A stretch of 11,771 nucleotides of DNA, taken from NCBI GenBank assembly GCA_934277495.1, contig CAKQUI010000073.1:1-11771 (forward strand), written 5' to 3'. A model generated the notes under the pieces. That model was not told where the DNA came from, did no database searches, and was given only the letters and a program-made list of their open reading frames with translations. Origin of the DNA: an uncultured Clostridia bacterium (GTDB taxonomy: Bacteria > Bacillota > Clostridia > Peptostreptococcales > Anaerovoracaceae). Shown in pieces: positions 1 to 5,418 of the stretch. Each line of letters opens with the position of its first letter. Position 1 is the first letter of the stretch. A program made the translations under genes and the position numbers.

Positions 1-66
1 ACGTTCGAAGAGGCGGACATAAACGACAGCTATCTCAGCGAGATAAGAGAGGCGGACTGTTTTTAG
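1..66 (+). CDS. C-terminal fragment, probable CobT (nicotinate-nucleotide:DMB phosphoribosyltransferase)
   Basis: The first 66 bases are open in frame 1 and end in TAG at 64-66, giving a 21-residue tail with the start TFEEADINDSYL. From memory, firmicute CobT proteins often end in a similar TFEEAGI-type tail. The gene also lies directly before cobU and cobS, where cobT is expected: it makes alpha-ribazole phosphate, the lower-ligand precursor joined by CobS. The next gene's ATG follows the stop with no gap, so the two are probably translationally coupled. With only 21 residues in view the identification is tentative; another cob gene is possible. Confidence 0.45.
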   Translation, partial: TFEEADINDSYLSEIREADCF

Positions 67-603
67 ATGAATGTTTTCATAAGCGGCGGATGCAAGAACG
101 GCAAGTCGTATTACGCTCAGCACTGTGCGAAGGAGCAGGCTGATGCATCGGGAAAGCCGCTTTATTATATAGCTACGATGATACCTCATGACGAGGAGGA
201 TCATGCACGGATAAAACGCCATGTTTCCGAGCGTGAGGGCTGGGGTTTCGAAACTCTGGAGTGCGGCAGGCACATAACGGATATCCTGAAAGACAGCAGC
301 ACAGACAGCAGCGGAGTCTTCCTGCTGGACAGCGTCACAGCGCTGCTCAGCAATGAGATGTTCGATGACGATGGCAGTTACGATGATTCTGCAGCACAGC
401 GTGTCAGGGACGAACTGGTGGCTTTTGCAAAGGCTACCGGCAGCACGATATTCGTATCGGACAATATATTCAGCGATGCGCAGCAGTATACCGGCACTGT
501 GGAGGCGTACCGCAGAGGTCTGGCAGCTGCAGACAGGGCGCTGGCAGCTGTCTGCGACAGAGTCGTGGAGATAACAGCCGGAATGGAGGAGATCTGGAAA
601 TGA
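67..603 (+). CDS. cobU: Adenosylcobinamide kinase / adenosylcobinamide-phosphate guanylyltransferase (CobU)
   Basis: This 178-residue protein has the length and layout of CobU, the cytoplasmic bifunctional enzyme that phosphorylates adenosylcobinamide and then transfers GMP to give adenosylcobinamide-GDP, the substrate of CobS. Residues 7-14 (GGCKNGKS) form the P-loop. The YIATM segment (34-38) and the RIKRH segment (48-52) match the family; H52 aligns with the histidine that is guanylylated in the Salmonella enzyme. Residues 82-87 (VFLLDS region) resemble the Walker B strand, and the VSDNIF to AYRRGLAAADRAL stretch matches the C-terminal family block. The usual VSNEVG is VSDNIF here, so the sequence is somewhat divergent. 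The start ATG abuts the upstream stop, with GAGAGG at 46-51 as a distant ribosome site. The stop overlaps the cobS start (ATGA). Confidence 0.88.
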   Translation: MNVFISGGCKNGKSYYAQHCAKEQADASGKPLYYIATMIPHDEEDHARIKRHVSEREGWGFETLECGRHITDILKDSSTDSSGVFLLDSVTALLSNEMFDDDGSYDDSAAQRVRDELVAFAKATGSTIFVSDNIFSDAQQYTGTVEAYRRGLAAADRALAAVCDRVVEITAGMEEIWK

Positions 604-1400
604 AATATATAAGAGGGTTCCTCATGGCATGGGGCTGTTTCTGCAGGATACCGTGTCCCTACAGGAAATGGGACGATGACGACAGGTATGCCATGCTGAG
701 CATGTTCCCGCTGGTAGGTCTTTTCCTGGGGGTGCTGACATGCATCGCCTGGAAGCTGCTTGTTCTTCTGGGTACGGGAGATATGCTGCGGGGCGGTCTT
801 CTGACTGCACTGTACTTCTGGATTACCGGGTACATACATCTTGACGGATTCATGGACTGCAGCGACGCACTGCTTTCAAGAAGGCCCATGGAGGAAAAGC
901 AGCGCATACTCAAGGACTCCCGTGTAGGGGCTTTTGCAGTTGTATCCCTTGTGTTCATGGTGCTGGTGTTCGCAGCAGCCATGTCTCAGATAACAGAGAC
1001 TTTTTCTGCAGCAAAGGCTGCAGTGCTTTGTGTGATCTTCATGGTTTCCCGTGAGATGTCAGCATACGACGTGATCAACTGCAGGCCGATGGCTGCAAGC
1101 CAGTACAGGAACCTGTCTTCCCACAGCGCCAACGAGAAAGGTCTGGCAGGGATAGCGACCGCTGCAGCGGCGGCAGTGCTGCTCTTTGCATTTGCATTCA
1201 TTTCATCAGCCGGCCAGCTTACGGTGATGGAGCTTTTCCTTTACGTATGGGTAGTGCTGATACAGGCAGCTTTATGCAATGTCACGGGCAGGAAGCTGCG
1301 CAGCGAGCTTGGCGGTATGAGTGGAGACGTTTCAGGATATATGACAGTCACAGGAGAACTGGCAGGGGTGGTGCTGATGGCACTTGTGTCGGGATTCTGA
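600..1400 (+). CDS. cobS: Adenosylcobinamide-GDP ribazoletransferase (cobalamin synthase, CobS)
   Basis: This is a 266-residue polytopic membrane protein. CobS joins adenosylcobinamide-GDP to alpha-ribazole (or its phosphate) to complete the nucleotide loop of cobalamin. The diagnostic acidic motif is DGFMDCSDA at residues 82-90, equivalent to the family DGLADTxDA, followed by KDSRVGAF at 105-112, equivalent to KDSRIGxFG. Hydrophobic segments lie at about 35-60, 66-80, 113-128, 133-148, 180-202 and 208-225. The length fits the family (about 245-270). Its ATG overlaps the cobU stop by four bases, so it sits in a coupled operon with CobU, whose product it uses. Confidence 0.92.
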   Translation: MKYIRGFLMAWGCFCRIPCPYRKWDDDDRYAMLSMFPLVGLFLGVLTCIAWKLLVLLGTGDMLRGGLLTALYFWITGYIHLDGFMDCSDALLSRRPMEEKQRILKDSRVGAFAVVSLVFMVLVFAAAMSQITETFSAAKAAVLCVIFMVSREMSAYDVINCRPMAASQYRNLSSHSANEKGLAGIATAAAAAVLLFAFAFISSAGQLTVMELFLYVWVVLIQAALCNVTGRKLRSELGGMSGDVSGYMTVTGELAGVVLMALVSGF

Positions 1401-1416
1401 CAGAGAGGAAACGGAC

Positions 1417-1788
1417 ATGATACTTGTTTACGGAGGTGCATATCAGGGCAAGCTTGAATATGCAAAAACAAATTTTGATATAAAGGATATATGTGACTGC
1501 AGCGGAGGCGGTATGCCTGACTTTTCGGCAGACGCCGTGTACGGTCTGGACGGATTCGTGCTGCAGTGCGCCGGAGACGGCAGGGAGGCAGCGGACTGTT
1601 TCCGCAGCAGCTGCAGGCTCTGGCAGGATAAGGTACTGATAATGACAGACGTATCGCAGGGACTTGTGCCGATGTCGGCTCTGGAGCGCAGTTTCCGTGA
1701 AATGAACGGAAGGCTGATGCTGTATCTGGCGTCCGAGGCCGAGCAGGTCCACAGAGTTTTCTGCGGTATCGGAAAGCGAGTGAAGTGA
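1417..1788 (+). CDS. Degenerate CobU-like protein, second copy in operon
   Basis: I start this gene at ATG 1417, because AGAGAGGAA at 1403-1409 is correctly placed before it; the in-frame TTG at 1384 lies inside cobS. The 123-residue product resembles CobU but is shorter by about 55 residues. Its P-loop is degenerate: residues 6-12 read GGAYQGK followed by L where Ser/Thr is required. The C-terminal half keeps the VLIMTDVSQGLVP block (compare VSNEVGxGIVP in CobU) and ends EVHR-like (EQVHRVFCGIGKRVK). Clostridia often carry such a short CobU paralog beside the cob genes. Without a normal kinase P-loop it may be a regulatory or accessory subunit, a guanylyltransferase-only form, or a relic under selection. 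The next gene starts immediately after its stop. Confidence 0.72.
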   Translation: MILVYGGAYQGKLEYAKTNFDIKDICDCSGGGMPDFSADAVYGLDGFVLQCAGDGREAADCFRSSCRLWQDKVLIMTDVSQGLVPMSALERSFREMNGRLMLYLASEAEQVHRVFCGIGKRVK

Positions 1789-2409
1789 ATGAAATCGACT
1801 ATTTGCCTGATAAGGCACGGGCTGACTGAGGGTAATCTCAGGAGGCTGTACTACGGAGCAACTGATATACCTCTTTCGGAAACCGGAGTGGAAGAACTGA
1901 AAAAGCTTGCGGCGGCAGGGATATATCCGCAGGCGGAGGATGCTGAGTTCTATACGACAGGTATGGTAAGGACCGAGCAGACGCTGCAGCTGATATACGG
2001 AAACCGTGATCACAAGGTACTGCCGCTGCTGAAGGAGATAGACTTCGGGGATTTCGAAATGAGAAGCTACGAAGAGATGAAAGACGATCCCGTGTATCAG
2101 CACTGGATCAGCGATAAGACCGGCACGCTGCCGCCTCCGGGAGGAGAGAGCATAATGCAGTTCAAAGACAGGATAACCGAAGGCTTCGAAGATCTGCTGA
2201 AAAGGCATGCGCTGAGGATACTGCAGCTGAGGAACAGAGGCCGGGAAGCCATGTCGGTGGTGGTATGTCACGGCGGACCTGTTTCAGCGATACTGGAGCA
2301 TGTTTTCCCCGGAGAAAAAGAAAATTTCTATCAGTGGATACCTGATCCGGGGCACGGCTACATACTGACGCTGGAGGATCTCAGCGTCGTATCGGCAGAA
2401 AAATTTTAA
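1789..2409 (+). CDS. cobC: Histidine phosphatase family protein, likely alpha-ribazole phosphatase (CobC)
   Basis: This is a 206-residue member of the histidine (phosphoglycerate-mutase-like) phosphatase superfamily. The RHG motif is at residues 9-11 (LIRHGLTEGN), so H10 should be the phosphorylated nucleophile. R61 (VRTEQT), the acidic residue E83 (KEIDFGDFE) and the second catalytic histidine H161 (VVVCHGGP) complete the pocket. In cob operons this enzyme removes the phosphate from alpha-ribazole phosphate or from cobalamin 5'-phosphate. That role is inferred from position: sequence alone does not separate CobC from other branch members such as GpmB-like phosphatases. ATG 1789 follows the upstream stop with no gap, indicating coupling. 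Confidence 0.8.
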   Translation: MKSTICLIRHGLTEGNLRRLYYGATDIPLSETGVEELKKLAAAGIYPQAEDAEFYTTGMVRTEQTLQLIYGNRDHKVLPLLKEIDFGDFEMRSYEEMKDDPVYQHWISDKTGTLPPPGGESIMQFKDRITEGFEDLLKRHALRILQLRNRGREAMSVVVCHGGPVSAILEHVFPGEKENFYQWIPDPGHGYILTLEDLSVVSAEKF

Positions 2410-2432
2410 AATATATCAGACAGGAGGTTGCG

Positions 2433-3350
2433 ATGAACATAAAAAACAAAGTCACAGAACTTATCGGAGGCACACCGCTTCTGAGACTCGGTAAAATAGA
2501 AGTGGAGACAGGAGCATCGGCACAGATCGTTGCAAAGGTGGAATCTTTCAATCCTGCAGGCAGCATCAAGGACAGAGTAGGCTGCAGGATGATACACGAC
2601 GCAGTCAAAGAAGGCAGACTCAAGCCCGGCGGCGTAATCATAGAACCTACCAGCGGCAATACAGGCGTAGGTATCGCTATGACGGCGGCAGCAGAAGGCT
2701 ACAGAGCCATCATGGTCATGCCGGAAAGCATGAGCCTGGAAAGACGGACGCTGCTGATGGCCCTTGGAGCAGAACTGGTGCTGACAGACCGTGACAAAGG
2801 TATGCAGGGCAGTGTGGACAAGGCCGAAGAACTGGCGAAGGAGATCCCCGGCAGCATCATAGCAGGGCAGTTCGCCAATCCGTCCAATCCGCAGGCACAC
2901 TATGACACCACTGCACCGGAGATCTGGGAGGATACAGACGGACAGGTGGATATATTCGTTGCCACTTTCGGTACAGGCGGTACGGTGACAGGAACAGGCA
3001 GGTTCCTCAAGGAAAAAAATCCGGATATCAAAGTCATTGCCGTGGAGCCGGCTTCATCGCCGCTGCTTTCCGAAGGAAAGGCAGGTCCTCACAAGATACA
3101 GGGCATCGGAGCCAACTTCATACCGGAAGTCCTGGATACTTCAGTTATAGACGAGATAATGACCGTTTCAGATGATGATGCACTGGATATGATGAAAAAG
3201 CTGGCGGCTGAGGAAGGCGTACTGGCAGGGATCTCCTCCGGTGCGGCCGTATATGCTGCAGCTCAGGTGGCAGCACGCAAAGAGAATGCAGGCAAGCGTA
3301 TCGTTGTGATACTGCCTGATACCGGCGAAAGATATCTGAGCATATACTGA
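2433..3350 (+). CDS. cysK: Cysteine synthase A (O-acetylserine sulfhydrylase), PLP-dependent
   Basis: This 305-residue fold-type II PLP enzyme makes cysteine from O-acetylserine and sulfide in the cytoplasm. The Schiff-base lysine is K46 in NPAGSIKDR, the substrate loop is TSGNTG at 73-78, and the phosphate-binding loop is GTGGTVTG at 180-187. The protein ends in LPDTGERYLS, as CysK proteins do. Length matches the family (about 305-315). AGGAGG at 2422-2427 is correctly spaced from ATG 2433. The gene begins 23 bp after the cobC stop without an intervening terminator or visible promoter, so it is probably read from the cob transcript. It is closed by the terminator at 3365-3400. I saw no T-box or S-box leader in this window. 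Confidence 0.93.
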   Translation: MNIKNKVTELIGGTPLLRLGKIEVETGASAQIVAKVESFNPAGSIKDRVGCRMIHDAVKEGRLKPGGVIIEPTSGNTGVGIAMTAAAEGYRAIMVMPESMSLERRTLLMALGAELVLTDRDKGMQGSVDKAEELAKEIPGSIIAGQFANPSNPQAHYDTTAPEIWEDTDGQVDIFVATFGTGGTVTGTGRFLKEKNPDIKVIAVEPASSPLLSEGKAGPHKIQGIGANFIPEVLDTSVIDEIMTVSDDDALDMMKKLAAEEGVLAGISSGAAVYAAAQVAARKENAGKRIVVILPDTGERYLSIY

Positions 3351-3364
3351 TATATCGAACTGAT

Positions 3365-3400
3365 ACAGCCTGGCGATGTCATGCCGGGCTGTGATTTTTT
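3365..3400 (+). terminator. Rho-independent terminator after cysK
   Basis: A 10-bp stem pairs 3365-3374 (ACAGCCTGGC) with 3383-3392 (GCCGGGCTGT), with one T-G wobble and an 8-nt loop. The run GATTTTTT follows. It ends the cob-cysK transcript, 15 bp before the next gene. Confidence 0.85.
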
Positions 3401-3414
3401 CTGAGAGGTAGGAC

Positions 3415-3966
3415 ATGAAAAACGACAGGATACTGCGTATATATACTGACGGCGGATGCTCCGGCAACCAGCATGATCACAACCTGGGCGGATGGGGAGC
3501 CATCCTTGAGTTTGCAGGACATACGAAGGAGCTGCACGGCAGCGAAGCCGACACTACGAACAACCGCATGGAAATGACAGCACTGCTGGAGGCGCTGCGT
3601 GCCGTGAAAAAGGACGGTCAGGTGATACATGCTTTTTCAGACAGCGGATATCTGATGGACTGTTTCCGCAAAAAATGGTACGTCAACTGGCTGAAGAACG
3701 GATGGAAGACGGCCGGAAAGAAACCGGTGGAGAATCAGGACCTGTGGAAAGAGCTGCTGCCGTATACAGAGCGGCATGACATAAGCTTTTTCCGTGTGAA
3801 AGGTCATGTGAATCTTGAAAGTGCTTCGACAGACACGGACAAGCTTTATAAAAAGTTCGTCGAATGGAACGGCGATGGCTTCACATATGAAGATTTCGTC
3901 TATGTGACAGAAAAAAACAACCGTGCCGACGAGCTGGCAAACATCGGTATCGATGAGATACGGTGA
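3415..3966 (+). CDS. rnhA: Ribonuclease HI with an insertion before the last catalytic residue
   Basis: This 183-residue enzyme degrades the RNA strand of RNA-DNA hybrids, as in R-loops and Okazaki primers. All four carboxylates are visible: D12 in YTDGGCSGN, E53 in NNRMEMTAL, D76 in FSDSGY and D172 in NNRADELAN. H131 in VKGH is the flexible catalytic histidine. Between that KGH and NNRAD lie about 37 residues (NLESASTDTD to YVTEKN), against roughly 5-8 in Escherichia coli RNase HI; this explains why the protein is about 30 residues longer than usual. GAGAGGTAGGAC precedes the ATG. The start lies only 15 bp past the cysK terminator, so expression depends on read-through or on a promoter inside cysK that I could not identify. 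Confidence 0.92.
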   Translation: MKNDRILRIYTDGGCSGNQHDHNLGGWGAILEFAGHTKELHGSEADTTNNRMEMTALLEALRAVKKDGQVIHAFSDSGYLMDCFRKKWYVNWLKNGWKTAGKKPVENQDLWKELLPYTERHDISFFRVKGHVNLESASTDTDKLYKKFVEWNGDGFTYEDFVYVTEKNNRADELANIGIDEIR

Positions 3967-4034
3967 TCTGCGCTGCGGACACGGTGGACTTCAGTGGTCA
4001 TTGTGGCTTCGGACGATGGACCGGCAGGATGTGT

Positions 4035-4364
4035 TCAGGATTCCATGTTTTCGAATTTCTTCGTTGCTACGAGATAGTCGTTGAGGACCCCAAGATGGAC
4101 ATAGTAGTATGAAAACCTGTCGGCTTTCTGGACCTGTACCAGACCTGCGTCTCTGAGCTTTTTGACGTGCTGTGATATAGTGGCCTGAGAGTAGTCGAAG
4201 TGGTTCACAAGATCCTTGTTGCAGATCTTTTCACGCTTTTTGTTCTGGGCCATGATATATCTGAATATCTTTATCCTGGCAGGATGCGCCAGTGCATCTG
4301 ATATTTTGGCAATGAGCAGGATATCCTTTTCCTGCATTTCATCTATTTCTTTTCTAAGTCTCAT
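4035..4364 (-). CDS. ArsR-family winged-helix transcriptional regulator
   Basis: The 109-residue protein has a winged-helix fold. Residues 18-40 (LLIAKISDALAHPARIKIFRYIM) match the ArsR signature helix region. Residues 51-75 (NKDLVNHFDYSQATISQHVKKLRDAGLV) are the helix-turn-helix, followed by the beta wing DRFSYYYV. The usual metal-sensing ELCVCDL motif is absent and only one cysteine (C48) is seen, so this is probably not a classical arsenic or cadmium sensor of the alpha-3 type. AAGGAG (4369-4376 region, minus strand) precedes the ATG by about six bases. A strong promoter lies at 4400-4429. It converges on rnhA, and no linked effector gene shows its target. Confidence 0.85.
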   Translation of the reverse strand: MRLRKEIDEMQEKDILLIAKISDALAHPARIKIFRYIMAQNKKREKICNKDLVNHFDYSQATISQHVKKLRDAGLVQVQKADRFSYYYVHLGVLNDYLVATKKFENMES

Positions 4365-4399
4365 TGTAACTCCTTACTGAATCATAAATCACAGCTTAT

Positions 4400-4429
4400 A
4401 GTATACCTTAATAAAGAAAAACATGTCAA
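4400..4429 (-). promoter_or_regulatory. Strong sigma-A promoter of the ArsR gene
   Basis: On the minus strand TTGACA (4424-4429) and TATACT (4400-4405) are separated by 18 bp, close to consensus. The start point would fall near 4393, leaving a leader of about 30 nt before the ribosome site. The central GTATAC at the -10 could be part of an autoregulatory operator, but I see no longer dyad. Confidence 0.82.
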
Positions 4430-4491
4430 TAATTGTCGGAGGGATTTTGTTAAGGATATCAAAGTCTCTGCGACGACAGAGTTTACTGCGC

Positions 4492-4516
4492 AAAAGAAAA
4501 CCGCCCCTGCGGGCGG
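4492..4516 (-). terminator. Terminator of small-RNA copy A
   Basis: On the minus strand CCGCCC (4511-4516) pairs with GGGCGG (4501-4506), a stem that can extend by a G-U and two A-U pairs, and is followed by TTTTCTTTT (4492-4500). The opposite strand has no comparable T-run, which fixes the transcribed strand of the element. Confidence 0.82.
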
Positions 4517-4668
4517 CTTCCTTTCGTCATCATTATTATTTACTATTTGTAGGAGGTGTGTTCCGAAGAACACAGTTATGAAAGGAAAGGGCTGCATAGT
4601 TGTTGGGGATTGAGAAGAAGAAGTGTTGTTTTGATCGGTATGTTATCCGATGCGCAGCCCTTGATATC
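4492..4668 (-). ncRNA. Candidate structured small RNA, copy A
   Basis: Read on the minus strand, the RNA opens with AAGGGCTGC (4654-4662), which pairs over 9 bp with GCAGCCCTT (4587-4595). Inside lie a small hairpin (4634-4651, ATCGG/CCGAT) and a loop of about 38 nt with no G (complement of 4596-4633), carrying UCUUCUUCUUCUC and AAUCCCC. Next, an 8-bp stem (4580-4587 with 4518-4525) encloses a 7-bp hairpin (4557-4574) capped by a C-UUCG-G tetraloop, followed by unpaired CCUCCU (4551-4556). It ends at the terminator 4492-4516. The 5' end is not fixed: I found no convincing -10. C-rich and anti-Shine-Dalgarno motifs suggest it binds mRNA ribosome sites. I do not recognise it as a known family. 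Confidence 0.66.
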
Positions 4669-4771
4669 CTTTTGTATTACAACTTGGGTCAATCTCTGTT
4701 TCCCTTGCTGTGACTATATAGTACAATACGAATATGCTGATTTAGCGTCACTATTGTGAAGACTTGTTGAA

Positions 4772-5102
4772 AGAAATATGTCAGAACGGTGCGTGCCGGA
4801 TATGCCGAGCTTTGTCAGATACCTGCTTCCGGAATATCACGGAAACTCCGGAACCTGATAAGCTGCAGGAGCCGGCAGCCTGCGGGCCATAAGCATCGAT
4901 AACTGGCAGCCGGATATAAATTGAGAGGCCGGAAACAGTGATCGTATGTATTTGTGCACAGGCTGTCACAGCACATACCGAAGCAGCCAGATGAACAAGA
5001 TCAAAAGGCATACCTGATGGAGCAGGATCCGCAGGAGAAATATGAAACGGACCGGAGTTCTGCGGGCCCGCAGATCAGAGCGTCTGTGACAGCATATCTT
5101 CA
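4772..5102. other. Spacer between the two repeat copies, no gene recognised
   Basis: About 330 bp separate the copies. The composition is richer in G+C than the repeats and has several small GC-rich dyads, for example around 4868-4890 and 5061-5076 (CTGCGGGCCCGCAG, a 14-bp palindrome at 5061-5074). The longest reading frame starting at ATG is a 76-codon minus-strand frame (4781-5011). It has no family resemblance, a poor ribosome site and unlikely composition, so I do not call it. The stretch could be the decayed remains of a gene or further leader sequence for copy A. Confidence 0.5.
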
Positions 5103-5106
5103 GCAC

Positions 5107-5135
5107 AAAAGAAAACCGCCCTCAGAGGGCGGCTT
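5107..5135 (-). terminator. Terminator of small-RNA copy B
   Basis: On the minus strand CCGCCC (5127-5132) pairs with GGGCGG (5116-5121) around a TCTGA loop, extended by weaker pairs and followed by TTTTCTTTT (5107-5115). The stem and tail match copy A while the loop differs. Confidence 0.85.
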
Positions 5136-5284
5136 CCTTTCGTCATCATTATTTACTATTTGTAGGAGGAGTGCTCGCTATGAGCACTGCTGTTGAAAGG
5201 AGAGGGCTGCGTAGTTGTTGGGGATTGAGAAGAAGAAGTGTTGTTTTGAATCGGTATGTTATCCGATGTGCAGCCCTTCGTATC
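5107..5284 (-). ncRNA. Candidate structured small RNA, copy B
   Basis: It has the same architecture as copy A on the minus strand. Stem AGGGCTGC/GCAGCCCT joins 5270-5277 with 5203-5210 over 8 bp. The G-free loop is the complement of about 5212-5249 and the small hairpin is at 5250-5267. A 7-bp long-range stem (5195-5201 with 5135-5141) encloses the hairpin 5170-5188, and CCUCCU lies at 5164-5169. The hairpin stem differs from copy A by two compensatory pairs (outer T-A becomes A-T, and an internal T-A becomes C-G), which supports the RNA fold. The loop is five bases here instead of UUCG. It starts within about 150 bp of the end of the upstream zinc-ribbon gene with no terminator between, so it might be processed from that mRNA instead of having its own promoter. 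Confidence 0.66.
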
Positions 5285-5418
5285 CTTTTGTATTACAACT
5301 TGGGTCAATCTCTATTCCCTTGCTGTGACTATATAGTACAATATGAATATGCTGATTTGACGTTACTATTGTGAAGACTTGTTGAAGTATGTATGACAAC
5401 GGCACTCACATGACAGGG

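Larger units (their letters stand above)
4488..4771 (-). repeat. Duplicated 284-bp element, copy A
   Basis: This block aligns end to end with 5103-5386; identity is near 90 percent by eye. Differences cluster in the terminator loop, the second hairpin and two compensating single-base indels (near 4634 and 4701). The right-hand ~100 bp (4663-4771) is upstream of the folded RNA on the minus strand and is also well conserved. It contains two perfect dyads, TTGTATTACAA at 4672-4682 and ACTATATAGT at 4713-4722. No terminal inverted repeats or transposase are seen, so this is not an insertion sequence. Confidence 0.9.
5103..5386 (-). repeat. Duplicated 284-bp element, copy B
   Basis: This is the direct-orientation partner of 4488-4771, with the same outer limits (GC.CAAAAGAAAACCGCCC at the left, GACTTGTTGAA at the right). 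Dyads TTGTATTACAA (5288-5298) and ACTATATAGT (5328-5337) are conserved exactly. Copy B contains a one-base insertion near 5250 and lacks one T near 5315 relative to copy A, so a reading frame through the element would shift and shift back. Confidence 0.9.

Noticed and set aside
378..839. 153-codon minus-strand frame opposite cobU and cobS
   Set aside because: It is a shadow of two well-supported plus-strand genes and has no recognisable domain.
1348..2271. 307-codon minus-strand frame opposite the CobU-like gene and cobC
   Set aside because: Long only because of composition; the plus-strand genes show full catalytic motifs, coupling and ribosome sites.
3967..4034. Terminator between convergent rnhA and arsR
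   Set aside because: No stem with a T-run was found; only weak local complementarity.
4492..4668. 6S RNA, tmRNA, RNase P RNA or SRP RNA
   Set aside because: No 5'-3' closing stem with central bubble as in 6S, no tRNA-like ends or tag frame, no RNase P or SRP core motifs; the closing stem covers only the first ~75 nt.
4452..4671. Inverted 11-bp match AAGGATATCAA (4452-4462) and TTGATATCCTT (4661-4671) around small-RNA copy A
   Set aside because: Copy B reads TTCGTATCCTT at the same place and lacks a partner, so the pairing is not conserved and is probably chance around a GATATC palindrome.
4781..5011. 76-codon minus-strand reading frame in the spacer between repeats
   Set aside because: No family resemblance, no good ribosome site and a composition unlike the real genes of the window; most likely chance.
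4488..5386. Repeat pair as an insertion sequence, MITE or integration duplication
   Set aside because: No terminal inverted repeats, no transposase and no target duplication seen; the copies carry terminators and compensatory base-pair changes instead.
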